Assembly (NCBI GenBank): GCA_001512785.1
Contig: LFSQ01000110.1
Coordinates: 1 to 45,809 of the forward strand
DNA from: Syntrophomonas sp. DTU019
Lineage (GTDB): Bacteria > Bacillota > Syntrophomonadia > Syntrophomonadales > Syntrophomonadaceae
DNA: 45,809 nucleotides
Direction of reading: 5' to 3'
In this document: positions 32,122-41,113 of the stretch, one piece after another
How the letters are laid out: every line of letters begins with the position of its first letter
Position numbering within the stretch: the stretch's first letter is position 1
The notes under the pieces: model-generated
The model's database searches: none
Seen by the model: the letters and a program-made list of their open reading frames with translations, nothing else
Told to the model about the DNA's origin: nothing
Position numbers and translations under genes: made by a program

Positions 32122-33010
32122 GGAATAACTCCCATAATCCCAGCAAAGTGGCGGACTTCTCCAGCTGCAGGAAAACCGGCAGTCCGTCTTCTGCTTTGCT
32201 GGCGTCTGCCCGGGGATTGGCCCGGGCAGCAAGCATCCACAGGCACAATTCCATAATAGGAGCCAGGTTGTGCAACCTGGCTTCCAAACCATGATTTTGT
32301 AGGTGGTTTTCCAACAGCGGGGACAGGTTGTGGCTGAGATTGCTCAGTTTAAGCGCAAAGACATCCCGGGAAGAGATGGTCACCAGCCGATCCTGGGTAT
32401 CAAATATCACCACCAAATCCCCTTTGCTCCAGCTGCGCGGATTGAATAAACTGGTGCTCACCGCCCGGCCGTGTTCATACATCATCTGATAGGCCAGGGC
32501 TTCATAACCAGCGGGGTGAAAGCTCTGTATCGATAAGGGCACATCGAAACGGGCCGCATATTCGGCAAATTCGGCCACATCCTCATGGTCAGTAGCGATT
32601 ATAATCCGTTTCACGGCATGACAGCTGAGGGTTCTCTTGATATAAGCGGCTGCCAGGGCCTTGATGAAATGGTCCCCAAAGACCAATTTCATATCCTCCT
32701 GGGGCACGGCAAACCTGGGTTTTAGCCGCCGGTCCACCGCAAGCGCGGGCAGATTGAAGCCCCGGGTCACAGCAATGGATTTGCCCAGCATTTGCTGCTG
32801 GCGTTCCGGGTCCATGCTGTCCAGGTTGCCTTCTCCCAACGGCAACAGCACATGATAGCCGCGCGCCTTGATTACCGGCAGGTCGATTAAACAGGCCACC
32901 CGGGGGGCAAACAAAAAAGGGGCCAGTCTATTCAGAATATATTTCTGATATACCAGCCCCCGCTTATCGTTTGGCATGAGATTGAAAAAGGCAAATTCTA
33001 TTTCATACAT
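32105..33010 (-). CDS. Conserved hypothetical protein, partner of the quinate-dehydrogenase-like gene
   Basis: A 301-residue protein that I cannot place in a family. The N-terminal half has alternating strands and helices (YHVLLPLGEGNLDSM, MLGKSIAVTRGFNLPALAV, KRIIIATDHEDVAEFAEYAARFDVPLSI), which suggests an alpha/beta, possibly Rossmann-like, fold. The C-terminal third is helical and Leu-rich with no signal or membrane segment. It overlaps the upstream 33003-33914 gene by eight bases (ATGTATGA-type junction), so the two are translationally coupled and probably act together. Both lie downstream of the HTH regulator gene. The greA promoter is embedded in its 3' end. Confidence 0.75.
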   Translation of the reverse strand: MYEIEFAFFNLMPNDKRGLVYQKYILNRLAPFLFAPRVACLIDLPVIKARGYHVLLPLGEGNLDSMDPERQQQMLGKSIAVTRGFNLPALAVDRRLKPRFAVPQEDMKLVFGDHFIKALAAAYIKRTLSCHAVKRIIIATDHEDVAEFAEYAARFDVPLSIQSFHPAGYEALAYQMMYEHGRAVSTSLFNPRSWSKGDLVVIFDTQDRLVTISSRDVFALKLSNLSHNLSPLLENHLQNHGLEARLHNLAPIMELCLWMLAARANPRADASKAEDGLPVFLQLEKSATLLGLWELFLDKAI

Positions 33011-33914
33011 CTTCCTTCTCCAGGTCTACCACACCTGGCTTCATGTCGAGCTGCTGCAGCATGTGATAATACTCTTGAGGGGTAATTTCTTCCACGGGCT
33101 TGCCAATCAGGGATACAATCAAGGCCTCGATCACATTGGTTCCAAAAGACCGCCCGCCCATGTTGGGTGTGGTGGTGATAACCTTGCTGATGCCGCATCG
33201 TTTTAAAAGCCGCATGTCATCGCGGGTAGTGGTGTTGGTAATGATGATCTGCCCGTTGAGCTTCTCGGGCAGGTAACGCTTGATATAGTTGAAGTCACCG
33301 GCAATAACATCTGCTTGATAATAATATTGCGAATGCTTGGGAATTATGACTTCCTGATCCTTTCCCGTGGGATAGAGCATGTCAAAGGGCAGGTTCACCA
33401 CCACCGGGGCAAACATCCGGCCTATCACTTTCAAAGCCTTTAACGACTTGAGCGGTATGGGTATACCCAGGGTATAGATCAAATCACCCAGGGTCAGATC
33501 AGCCCCTGCCTCCTCTAAGGCTTCGGCCATGCCGAAGCGATCGGCTGCGCTTACCATCAGCACCTTTTTCCCGCGCAGGTCCAGAATCCCGCTATGCTGG
33601 ATATCCAGCACGCATTTGCGTTCCAGGGTATTCTTGAGCCCGCTCCCATCCACCATAGGGGTCTTCCTGGCAACCAGCAGTTTTTTGGCGTCTTTGATAA
33701 CATAACGCTTGCCGGCAATGTAGACATAAAGGTCAATGCCGCCCATGCCGAAAGCATCAACCCTGCCATCCAGATCCTTTATCAGCCGAATGGCCTTGTC
33801 CCAATCCCCATCGGTGCCAATCCGTTCGATGAGGAACCTCTCTCCTGCAAACTCGGTCTCAAAGCTATGATCACGCTTTGAAGAACCCAGGCTCACACTG
33901 ACGATGCGTTTCAA
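33003..33914 (-). CDS. Quinate/shikimate 5-dehydrogenase-like protein
   Basis: A 303-residue protein resembling proteins that are annotated as quinate 5-dehydrogenase in clostridia such as Moorella and Syntrophomonas relatives; this is from memory of family naming, and no activity is implied. Visible features are the N-terminal VSVSLGSSKRDH and IERIGTDGDWDKAIRLIKDLDGRVDAFGMGGIDLY, and a central nucleotide-binding-like stretch LRGKKVLMVSAADRFGMAEALEEAGADLTLGDL. A C-terminal TTTPNMGGRSFGTNVIEALIVSL follows. A classical GxGxxG is lacking, so true NAD(P) dependence is uncertain. There are no aromatic-pathway genes nearby. It is coupled to the gene at 32105-33010 and follows the HTH regulator by 31 bases. 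Confidence 0.65.
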   Translation of the reverse strand: MKRIVSVSLGSSKRDHSFETEFAGERFLIERIGTDGDWDKAIRLIKDLDGRVDAFGMGGIDLYVYIAGKRYVIKDAKKLLVARKTPMVDGSGLKNTLERKCVLDIQHSGILDLRGKKVLMVSAADRFGMAEALEEAGADLTLGDLIYTLGIPIPLKSLKALKVIGRMFAPVVVNLPFDMLYPTGKDQEVIIPKHSQYYYQADVIAGDFNYIKRYLPEKLNGQIIITNTTTRDDMRLLKRCGISKVITTTPNMGGRSFGTNVIEALIVSLIGKPVEEITPQEYYHMLQQLDMKPGVVDLEKEDV

Positions 33915-33945
33915 TCGAGTACCTCCTCCGTCTGCACATAGCTCT

Positions 33946-34476
33946 TTACCGAGCAGATTTAACCGAGCGTAAGATTTTTTTCAAGTGTTCAGGGTCAACC
34001 CATTTGTCTTCAACGATAGGGGAAGTACCAATTTCAATGGGAATTACCTGGGCATCGAGAATACTCTCAATCAGTTTCAAGCGCGTGTCTGAGCCAATCA
34101 GAATAACCACGTCAAATTCGCGCGCTTTGGCTATCAAATCCATCAATTCATTGAGCAAATCCTTGCCGCTGCGGTTGTTGACATAATCAAGGCGTTCTTT
34201 TTCCGTCATCAAGAATATGAAATCGACCCCTTCTTTTTCCAGAATGGCTTCAATTTCATCCTTGTTCTTGATAGGGAAGCCCACACAGGCAATGGACTGG
34301 CCTTTGCGCAGTTCACCGATCTTCTCCAGGCGGGAGATAAAAGAACGGTCGATCATCAGCCGGTCAGCCACCTCTTGCTGGGAAAAGCCGCGCGTCCTTA
34401 AAACCAGGGCCTTTTTCAGGGTCGATGATATTTTGCTCCAGCTCACGATTTTGTCTTGAATACGGTAAAATTCCAT
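33946..34476 (-). CDS. Helix-turn-helix transcriptional regulator
   Basis: A 176-residue protein with an N-terminal HTH (about 25-55: RTRGFSQQEVADRLMIDRSFISRLEKIG, a Cro/XRE-like or sigma-4-like reader). The C-terminal domain (about 60-176) has the alternating pattern QSIACVGFPIKNKDEIEAIL and EFDVVILIGSDTRLKLIESILDAQVIPIEIG, perhaps a small ligand-binding alpha/beta domain. ATG 34476 is chosen: AAGGGG lies seven bases upstream and the predicted transcription start near 34511 excludes the in-frame start at 34527. It lies directly before the quinate-dehydrogenase-like pair and may regulate them or itself. Confidence 0.75.
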   Translation of the reverse strand: MEFYRIQDKIVSWSKISSTLKKALVLRTRGFSQQEVADRLMIDRSFISRLEKIGELRKGQSIACVGFPIKNKDEIEAILEKEGVDFIFLMTEKERLDYVNNRSGKDLLNELMDLIAKAREFDVVILIGSDTRLKLIESILDAQVIPIEIGTSPIVEDKWVDPEHLKKILRSVKSAR

Positions 34477-34517
34477 AGGCTGCCCCTTGAGCACAAAATG
34501 TATACAATCTGCCTTAT

Positions 34518-34546
34518 ATTCTAGCATTTTACCGTGATTGGGGCAA
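34518..34546 (-). promoter_or_regulatory. Promoter of the HTH regulator gene
   Basis: Minus strand TTGCCC (34541-34546), 17-base spacer, TAGAAT (34518-34523). It indicates that the regulator and the two genes after it form a transcription unit separate from the vitamin genes upstream, though read-through from dusB is possible. Confidence 0.5.
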
Positions 34547-34614
34547 CAACCCGGGGTTTTTAAAACATGGGCAGGACGGTTTTCCGGGGCGGACCAACAG
34601 CTATGGGTCTATGT

Positions 34615-35580
34615 TCACGCATGTATGGTGATGGAGGCCAAAGCGGCCAAGAGCTCTTCGCGGGTGACGGCCTGATTGATAGCCTCGCGTACCCGGCTGG
34701 CTCCCTTTAAACCCTTGCAATACCAGGCAAAATGCTTGCGCATCTCCCGGACCGCAGTGTACTCACCTTTATACTGTATAGCCAGGTCCAGGTGTTTACG
34801 AGCAGCAAGAAACCGCTCCTCTAAGGTGGGAGGGGAAAGCACACGTCCCTCTTCCAGCAAGGCCACCGTCTCGCGGAAGATAAAGGGGTTGCCCATAGCC
34901 CCCCGCCCGATCATCAGTGCATCACAACCGGTTTCAGCCATCATCCGCACAGCATCTGCAGCTGACCATATGTCTCCATTGCCGATCACTGGTATATTGA
35001 GATGCTCTTTGAGAAGCTTAATAGCTCCCCAATCGGCATGTCCAGAGAAAAACTCCTGCCTGGTGCGGGGATGCAGGGCTACCGCTTTGACACCGGCTGC
35101 TTCAGCTATAAGGGCAATCTCCAGGTAATTAATTTGGGTTTCATCCCAGCCTTTGCGGATTTTCACCGTTACCGGCACCTTCACCGCATCGAGGACTGCG
35201 TGCAGCACATCGCGCACTTTGGCCGCATCCCTCATCAGGGCTGCGCCTCCTCCATTGCGCACCACCTTGGGGGTAGGGCAGCCCATGTTTATGTCGATAA
35301 TCCTGGCGCCAAGCCTTTCTAATATCCGGGCGGCTTTGGCCATAGCCCCGGGATGGGAGCCAAACAGCTGCACTGCCACCAGCCCCGGTTCCCCCTCCAC
35401 AGCGGCCATCTGCAGGGTTCTGGCCTGATTGTAAACCAGACCCATGTCACTGATCATTTCGGTGTAGACCAGGCCACAACCGAACAAGCGAGCCATATCC
35501 CGGCCCGCCCTGTCTGTTACCCCGGCCAGCGGCGCTGCCACCACCCGGTTGGGTATTTTTATATCGCCAATTCTGAACAT
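34615..35580 (-). CDS. dusB: tRNA-dihydrouridine synthase
   Basis: A 321-residue FMN-dependent enzyme that reduces uridine to dihydrouridine in the tRNA D-loop. The TIM-barrel N-terminal domain shows VVAAPLAGVTDRAGRDMARLFGCGLVYTEMIS, DINMGCPTPKVVRNGGGAALMRD with the catalytic Cys, VTVKIRKGWDE, HPRTRQEFFSGHADWGAI, and the FMN phosphate site GNGDIWSAADAV and LMIGRGAMGNPFIF. The helical C-terminal tRNA-binding domain follows. The pattern fits DusB of Firmicutes. ATG 35580 is two bases after the coaX stop with GGGG in the coaX end. It sits in the same order (coaX-dus) as in many clostridia. Confidence 0.93.
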   Translation of the reverse strand: MFRIGDIKIPNRVVAAPLAGVTDRAGRDMARLFGCGLVYTEMISDMGLVYNQARTLQMAAVEGEPGLVAVQLFGSHPGAMAKAARILERLGARIIDINMGCPTPKVVRNGGGAALMRDAAKVRDVLHAVLDAVKVPVTVKIRKGWDETQINYLEIALIAEAAGVKAVALHPRTRQEFFSGHADWGAIKLLKEHLNIPVIGNGDIWSAADAVRMMAETGCDALMIGRGAMGNPFIFRETVALLEEGRVLSPPTLEERFLAARKHLDLAIQYKGEYTAVREMRKHFAWYCKGLKGASRVREAINQAVTREELLAALASITIHA

Positions 35581-35582
35581 AA

Positions 35583-36359
35583 TCAACCCCGGTTCAATTC
35601 GTATATCAGGCGCAGGCCTTCCATGGTCAGAAGATCATCGATCACATCGATGCAATCCGTTTCCCCGGCAATTATGCTGGCCAGGCCACCGGTGGCCACC
35701 ACCTTGGGTTCGTAGCCCAATTCCTTTTTCATGCGGTTTATAATCCCTTCTACCTGGCCGACAAAGCCATAGATTATGCCTGCCTGTATGCTGCTGATGG
35801 TGTTCTTGCCCACCAGGCTTTTGGGTTTGACCAGTTCAACCCGGGGGAGCTTGGCCGTTCTGGAAACCAGTGCTTCGGTAGAGATTTTAATGCCCGGGGC
35901 AATAGCGCCTCCCAGGTATTCCCCCTTGTGATTTATCACACAGAATGTGGTAGCAGTGCCGAAATCCACTATTATCAGCGGGCCGCCATATTTATGATAG
36001 CCGGCCACCGCGTTGACTACCCGGTCAGCCCCCACCTCACGGGGGTTGTCGTATTTTATGGCCAGCCCGGTCCGGATTCCCGCTTCCACTATCAGGGGCT
36101 TGCATTTGAAGTACTTGGTGCTGAGACACTCCAATTCCATCATGACCGTAGGTACTACCGATGAAATAACCACCGCATCAATCTGTTTAAAGCCCAGTCC
36201 ATTTAAACCGAACAGCTGGCTTACTATGATGGCATACTCGTCGCAGGTGCGCATGGTATCGGTGCGAATGCGCCAGTGCCCCACCAAGTCCTGTTTGTTC
36301 CATACCCCGGCGGACATATTGGTGTTGCCTACATCGAAAACACATATCATGTTATTCAT
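35583..36359 (-). CDS. coaX: Type III pantothenate kinase
   Basis: A 258-residue ASKHA-fold kinase that phosphorylates pantothenate, the first step of CoA synthesis. Signatures: [13 protein letters not shown] (phosphate-binding loop), [61 protein letters not shown] and [10 protein letters not shown] near the end. Type III enzymes are insensitive to CoA feedback. Two in-frame ATGs (36359 and 36350) are both plausible, the second being better spaced from AGGAG. It lies downstream of nadC in the same run and directly uses the product of the pan genes upstream. Confidence 0.96.
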   Translation of the reverse strand: MNNMICVFDVGNTNMSAGVWNKQDLVGHWRIRTDTMRTCDEYAIIVSQLFGLNGLGFKQIDAVVISSVVPTVMMELECLSTKYFKCKPLIVEAGIRTGLAIKYDNPREVGADRVVNAVAGYHKYGGPLIIVDFGTATTFCVINHKGEYLGGAIAPGIKISTEALVSRTAKLPRVELVKPKSLVGKNTISSIQAGIIYGFVGQVEGIINRMKKELGYEPKVVATGGLASIIAGETDCIDVIDDLLTMEGLRLIYELNRG

Positions 36360-36410
36360 CTCCTATCCTCACAGCCCCTGTTAACCGCAGCTTAAGCCTG
36401 CCCGGCCATA

Positions 36411-37250
36411 CTAATAAACCTCGACCAGGTCGAAACTGATATCCAGGCTCTGTATGGAGTGGGTCAAGGCACCAACGGAAATAAAGTCCACCCCTGTAGC
36501 TGCGACTTCTTCCAGGCGCTCTTCGGTGATCCCTCCGGAGGCTTCTACAAGGGCCCGGCCGGCCACCAGTTCAACCGCCTTTTGCATAGCAGGGGTATCC
36601 ATGTTATCGAGCATAATTATATCCGCTCCGGCTTGTAAAGCCTCTTCCAGCTGCTCAAGGGTTCTCACTTCAACCTCAATCTTGACGGTTATCGGCACGG
36701 CCCGGCGCAAGGCTTGTACTGCCGGCAGTATTCCGCCCGCAGCCACGATATGATTGTCTTTGATCATTACCCCGTCGTACAGCCCAAAACGGTGATTCCT
36801 GCCGCCTCCGACCCTTACCGCATATTTTTCCAGTTCCCGCAGGCCCGGGGAAGTCTTGCGGGTATCTACGATTTGAGCCCTGTAGCCGCTGATTTTTTCC
36901 ACCATCCTGCGGGTACGGGTAGCAATCCCGCTGAGGCGCTGTAATAGATTGAGCGCTACTCTCTCCCCTCCCAACAGGGCGGCGGTTTTGCCGCTGAATT
37001 CTGCAATCAGTTGCCCGCTTTCAACCCTCTGCCCGTCGGCAACAAAGATCTGGCTCCTGACCTCCGGGTCCAAATGGCGAAATACGGCCTGGCATATCCA
37101 GGTTCCTGCAATTATGCCCGCTGCTTTGGCTACCAGGACCCCTCTGGCCTGCTGCTCTGCAGGAAGCAGGTTATAGGTGGTTATATCCTGGCGGCCGATA
37201 TCCTCTTGCAAGGCCTGTTTGATTATGGTGTTTATAATGTCCATGTTCAT
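36411..37250 (-). CDS. nadC: Nicotinate-nucleotide pyrophosphorylase (carboxylating)
   Basis: A 279-residue quinolinate phosphoribosyltransferase that converts quinolinate and PRPP to nicotinate mononucleotide. Family motifs are clear: ALQEDIGRQDITTYNLLP at the N-terminus, VALNLLQRLSGIATRTRRMVEKI, VDTRKTSPGLRELEKYAVRVGGGRNHRFGLYDGVMIKDNH, KIEVEVRTLEQLEEAL, IMLDNMDTPAMQKAV and VEASGGITEERLEEVA. It follows nadB by 29 bases and precedes coaX by 51. An in-frame ATG two codons in is an alternative start. Confidence 0.97.
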   Translation of the reverse strand: MNMDIINTIIKQALQEDIGRQDITTYNLLPAEQQARGVLVAKAAGIIAGTWICQAVFRHLDPEVRSQIFVADGQRVESGQLIAEFSGKTAALLGGERVALNLLQRLSGIATRTRRMVEKISGYRAQIVDTRKTSPGLRELEKYAVRVGGGRNHRFGLYDGVMIKDNHIVAAGGILPAVQALRRAVPITVKIEVEVRTLEQLEEALQAGADIIMLDNMDTPAMQKAVELVAGRALVEASGGITEERLEEVAATGVDFISVGALTHSIQSLDISFDLVEVY

Positions 37251-37279
37251 CTTCTTGATGTATTCCCCCTGTCCTGGGT

Positions 37280-38881
37280 TTAACAGTTCATAAAACTGAT
37301 TTCCTTTATCCAGCGCAGATCATCGCGGTGCGGATAATCGGAGCGATAATGCCCGCCGCGGCTCTCTTTACGCCATAAACAGGCCTGAATGATGATGCGG
37401 GCCAGAATCAGCATATTTACGGTCTCATAATAATTCACTATATCCCCCTGGCGCTGTATGGAATGATAGAGGCTGTCGACCTCCAGATAGGCCTGTTTTA
37501 AGCCCTTCTCATTCCTTATAATGCCCACATGTTCCCACATAATATCGCGCAGCCGGTTTCTGGCCTCCTCAGGACTAACCCCGTCCGGGCTGGGGCAAAA
37601 AACCCATCCCGAATCGAAGTGGCGGTATATCTCTTCCGCATCGACTTGACGGCGGTACATTATCTCCTCCGCCTTGTCGACAATGCGCTGCCCGAATACA
37701 ATCCCCTCCAAAAGGGAATTGCTGGCCAGCCGGTTGGCCCCATGAACCCCGGTGCAGGCGGTTTCCCCGCAGGCGTACAGTCCACTGATGCCGGTTTCCC
37801 CGTAAGTATTGGTGCCTACCCCGCCCATGATGAAATGCGCTGCCGGCGAAACCGGGACATAAGTGGTGGTGATGTCAATCCCTTTTGCCAGACAGGTGCG
37901 GTAGATGTTGGGAAAGCGCTGCGGTGCATTGGGGATAACGGTCATATCCAGGTAAACCTGAGGTTCTCCGGTCTTCTGCAGCTCATTCCATATGGCCCGG
38001 GATACGACATCGCGCGGGGCCAGCTCCAACAAGGGGTGATATTTTTCCATAAAGCGCTCCCCTTCACTGTTGTACAGTATGGCCCCTTCGCCCCGCACCG
38101 CTTCCGATATCAAAAAGCGCTGGGATTCGTGGCTGAATAACACGGTGGGATGAAACTGGAAAAATTCCATATCGGTGAGCTTGCACCCGGCCCGAAAACA
38201 TGCGGACATACCGTCACCGGTAGCCACGTCGGGGTTGGTGGTATGTTTGTAAATCTGCCCCAGCCCACCGGTTGCGATGATCAGCGCGCGGGCGCTGTAA
38301 ATGATAGGCTCACCTTTTTGGGTGTCATAGAATAAGGCGCCGAAACACTCGCTGCAGTGCTCATCAGTCAATATATCCAGCAGGAAAAGATCCTCCTTGA
38401 TCTCGATGCGCCGGTTGAATTTAAGCTTCTTTACCAGGGCGCCCCGGATAGCGGCACCGGTAGTATCGGCGGCATGCAGGATACGGGCCTTGCTGTGAGC
38501 CCCCTCGCGCGCCAGGGCAATCGCCCCATCTTTCATGTCGAATTGGGCCCCGGCAGCGATGAGTTCCCTGACCCGCTCCGGTCCTTCGCGCACCAGCACA
38601 TCCACCGCTTCTATATTGCACAGGCCGGCCCCCGCTTCCAGTGTATCCTCCAGATGAAGAAAGGGGGAATCCTCCTCATGCACTGCGGCAGCAATCCCCC
38701 CCTGGGCCAAACCGGTATTGGAATCATCTATATTTTTTTTGGTAGCAACTATCACTTCACCATACTGTGAAGCCTTCAACGCCGTAAACAAACCGGCAAT
38801 GCCGGTTCCCACTATCAGGAAATCGGTCTTTACCACCGGGGTATGGCTGCCTAAATCTTCAATGTAACGAGTAGTGATCAT
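37280..38881 (-). CDS. nadB: L-aspartate oxidase
   Basis: A 533-residue FAD enzyme that oxidises aspartate to iminoaspartate for NadA. The N-terminal FAD-binding site is FLIVGTGIAGLFTALKASQYGEVIVATK, with NTGLAQGGIAAA, HLEDTLEAGAGLC, GGLGQIYKHTTNPDVATGDGM, FFQFHPTVLF, YVPVSPAAHFIMGGVGTNTYG and HGANRLASNSLLEGIVFG. The helical C-terminal domain completes the succinate-dehydrogenase-flavoprotein architecture. In an anaerobe it must use an acceptor such as fumarate rather than oxygen; that is inference. GGGGG lies upstream of the ATG, 25 bases after nadA. Confidence 0.97.
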   Translation of the reverse strand: MITTRYIEDLGSHTPVVKTDFLIVGTGIAGLFTALKASQYGEVIVATKKNIDDSNTGLAQGGIAAAVHEEDSPFLHLEDTLEAGAGLCNIEAVDVLVREGPERVRELIAAGAQFDMKDGAIALAREGAHSKARILHAADTTGAAIRGALVKKLKFNRRIEIKEDLFLLDILTDEHCSECFGALFYDTQKGEPIIYSARALIIATGGLGQIYKHTTNPDVATGDGMSACFRAGCKLTDMEFFQFHPTVLFSHESQRFLISEAVRGEGAILYNSEGERFMEKYHPLLELAPRDVVSRAIWNELQKTGEPQVYLDMTVIPNAPQRFPNIYRTCLAKGIDITTTYVPVSPAAHFIMGGVGTNTYGETGISGLYACGETACTGVHGANRLASNSLLEGIVFGQRIVDKAEEIMYRRQVDAEEIYRHFDSGWVFCPSPDGVSPEEARNRLRDIMWEHVGIIRNEKGLKQAYLEVDSLYHSIQRQGDIVNYYETVNMLILARIIIQACLWRKESRGGHYRSDYPHRDDLRWIKEISFMNC

Positions 38882-38906
38882 TTCTCTTGCCCCCTGCCAG
38901 ACCGTA

Positions 38907-39830
38907 TCAAGGCCGGATCGCCAGCATTTTTTGCAGGGCCTGGGCGGCCTTTTCCCTGATCATTTCGGGAACCGTTATACTATGCTGCCCTTTTTCAAGA
39001 CACTCCGCCAGTACGGGTAAAGTGATCAATTTCATGTCCGGGCAGCTAAAACCGCTGCGGGCTATGAAAAATTCCTTGTCCGGGCAGTTTTTCTTCAGGG
39101 TATAGAGGAAACCCTGCTCCGTTCCGATGATGAATTGACGATCAGGGCTGCTCTTCACATATTCCAAAATGCCGCCGGTGGAGCAGACCGCATCTGCCAT
39201 GGCGGTTATCTCCGGAGTACACTCGGGGTGCACAACCAGCCTGGCCTGCGGATGTTCCTGTTGACAGGCTATGACTTCCGCTTTCTGCAGCCGGTCATGT
39301 ATGGGGCAGTATCCCGGCCATAAAATCATGTCCCGGCCGGTTTGTGAAGCTACATAATGCCCCAGATTGCGATCCGGTACAAAGATAATCCTCTGCTCCG
39401 GAGGAATGCTCCGCACCACGGCTACCGCATTGGAAGAGGTGCAGCACAGGTCGCTTTCGGCCTTCACCTCGGCAGAAGAATTGACATAGCTGACTACTAT
39501 GGCCTCAGGGTGTTCCTCTTTCAAGGCCCGCAGCTGCTGCGCTGAAACCATATCTGCCATGGGACAGCCGGCTTCAAGTGCAGGCAGCAAAACGGTTTTG
39601 TCGGGGTTCAGAATCTTGGCGCTTTCGGCCATAAAACGAACCCCGCAAAGCACTATTACCTCGGCCTGGGTTTCGGTCGCTTTTTGCGCCAGGCTTAAAG
39701 AATCCCCCACATAATCGGCTATCTCCTGAATCTCCGGCAGCTGATAATAATGGGCTAAAATCACGGCTCCTTTGAGTTGCTTTAGCTGCGCAATGTGCTC
39801 CTGCCACTGCTCGGGTACCTGCATAAGCAT
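38907..39830 (-). CDS. nadA: Quinolinate synthase
   Basis: A 307-residue [4Fe-4S] enzyme that condenses iminoaspartate with dihydroxyacetone phosphate to quinolinate. The three cluster cysteines of the family are seen in VIVLCGVRFMAESAKIL, in VVHPECTPEI and near the C-terminus in ARSGFSCPDMKLI. Also typical are ILAHYYQLPEIQEIADYVGDSL, AGCPMADMVSAQQL, YVNSSAEVKAESDLCCTSSNAV and IIFVPDRNLGHYVA. Length is standard for the short Firmicutes form. It is followed closely by nadB and nadC; together they make NAD from aspartate. It lies eleven bases after panD. Confidence 0.97.
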   Translation of the reverse strand: MLMQVPEQWQEHIAQLKQLKGAVILAHYYQLPEIQEIADYVGDSLSLAQKATETQAEVIVLCGVRFMAESAKILNPDKTVLLPALEAGCPMADMVSAQQLRALKEEHPEAIVVSYVNSSAEVKAESDLCCTSSNAVAVVRSIPPEQRIIFVPDRNLGHYVASQTGRDMILWPGYCPIHDRLQKAEVIACQQEHPQARLVVHPECTPEITAMADAVCSTGGILEYVKSSPDRQFIIGTEQGFLYTLKKNCPDKEFFIARSGFSCPDMKLITLPVLAECLEKGQHSITVPEMIREKAAQALQKMLAIRP

Positions 39831-39841
39831 ACCTTCTATCC

Positions 39842-40201
39842 TTATTTATTGATGGGCTGAATCCTGTTGTGCTCATCTACAAAGATTACTTTCGGGGTGT
39901 GCTGCCGGCACTCCTCCTGAGAAAGCAAGCTGTAGGTGAGTATGATGATTATATCGCCTTTTTGTACCAGCCTGGCAGCGGCTCCATTCAAACACATCAC
40001 CCCGGAACCCCGCTGGCCGGCTATTACATAGGTGTCAAAGCGTTCCCCGTTATTGATATTAACAATCGTCACCTTTTCGTTTTCCAGAATGTCCGCGGCT
40101 TCCATTAAATCCTCATCGATGGTGATCGAGCCGATATAATTCAGATTGGACTCGGTTACCACAGCCCGGTGAATCTTGGACTTGAGCATGCTGCGAAACA
40201 T
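39842..40201 (-). CDS. panD: Aspartate 1-decarboxylase proenzyme
   Basis: A 119-residue proenzyme that makes beta-alanine from aspartate. Self-cleavage occurs at the Gly24-Ser25 bond in [14 protein letters not shown], giving a pyruvoyl-bearing alpha chain. [17 protein letters not shown] before it, [40 protein letters not shown] and [12 protein letters not shown] after it are family signatures. GGAGG lies upstream of ATG, two bases after panC. Aspartate feeds both this enzyme and NadB next door. Confidence 0.97.
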   Translation of the reverse strand: MFRSMLKSKIHRAVVTESNLNYIGSITIDEDLMEAADILENEKVTIVNINNGERFDTYVIAGQRGSGVMCLNGAAARLVQKGDIIIILTYSLLSQEECRQHTPKVIFVDEHNRIQPINK

Positions 40202-40203
40202 GA

Positions 40204-41051
40204 TTACACCTCCACCAACAGGTTATCGATTAGTCTTGTGCTGCCGATTTTAACCGCCAGGGCTATGAGGACATTTCTGTCCACCTGTTCAACATCGCTC
40301 AGATCGGCAGCATCATAAATTTCAACGTAATCTATATTTGCCTGGGGGCTGGCTGCAATCACTGCTCGCATGATTTCTTTTAATCTGGCAACATCTCTTT
40401 CCCCTTGCTTGATCCGGCTGTGAGCCTCGGCCAAAGCCTTGCTCAATACCAGGGCCTGCTTGCGCTGCTCGGCATCCAAATATACATTGCGGGAGCTTTT
40501 GGCCAGGCCATCGGCTTCTCTTACAATTGGAACCCTGACTATTTCTATTGGGAAGTTCAGTTCGCGAACCATCTTTTCTATGACCATGGCCTGCTGTGCA
40601 TCTTTCTGCCCGAAATAGGCCTTATCAGGCAGGCATATGTTGAACAGCTTGGATACCACTGTAGCCACACCTTTAAAATGTCCGGGCCTTGAGGCGCCAC
40701 ACAGCTTGGCGGTGATTTCGCCGCCAACCTCAACAAAGGTATGGTAACCGGCAGGATACATCTCGCTTATGGAAGGTGCAAACAGGGCGTCTACTCGCTT
40801 TTCCTCCAATAAAGCCTGATCCCGGCTGAGGTCTCTAGGATAGGTGTCGAAATCCTCTCCTGCCCCAAACTGTATGGGATTGACAAATATACTGACAACT
40901 ACTGTATCGCACTGCTTGCGGGCCTGTTCTACCAGAGCCAGGTGCCCTTCATGAAGATATCCCATGGTCGGAACCAGCCCGATGCTTTTGCCGGCTTTTT
41001 TTGGTCGATGCACCATTGTTGAGCCGATCCAACCCTATCAAATACCAGCAT
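40204..41051 (-). CDS. panC: Pantothenate synthetase, reading frame interrupted at an A7 tract
   Basis: PanC joins pantoate and beta-alanine using ATP. The main frame (from 41016) has [80 protein letters not shown] and [11 protein letters not shown], all intact. The real start is almost certainly ATG 41051: AAGGAG sits six bases upstream, and that frame encodes [19 protein letters not shown], a normal PanC N-terminus. This frame closes after 40 codons and must shift by -1 at the A-run (T 40996-41002 on the plus strand) to reach the main frame. The restored protein would be 282 residues, the family length. The cause may be sequence error, a true mutation, or frameshifting/slippage; ATG 41016 has no ribosome site. 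Confidence 0.9.
40996..41002 (-). other. A7 slippery tract in panC
   Basis: On the coding strand the codons CAA AAA AAG span seven A followed by G, forming A-AAA-AAG, the same heptamer as the E. coli dnaX -1 frameshift site, in the correct phase. A -1 slip continues with GCC GGC AAA AGC, joining CIDQKK to [12 protein letters not shown] exactly as in normal PanC. One extra A in the DNA would have the same effect. Confidence 0.7.
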
Positions 41052-41113
41052 CTTTTCTCCTTACCTCCCAGGTGCCTGCACCGCGTTTAATAGCGTCATA
41101 ACGCAGTTCCGGC

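Noticed and set aside
40204-41016. panC as a complete gene starting at ATG 41016
   Set aside because: No ribosome site precedes that ATG and the protein would lack the normal PanC N-terminus, whereas the other frame from ATG 41051 has both.
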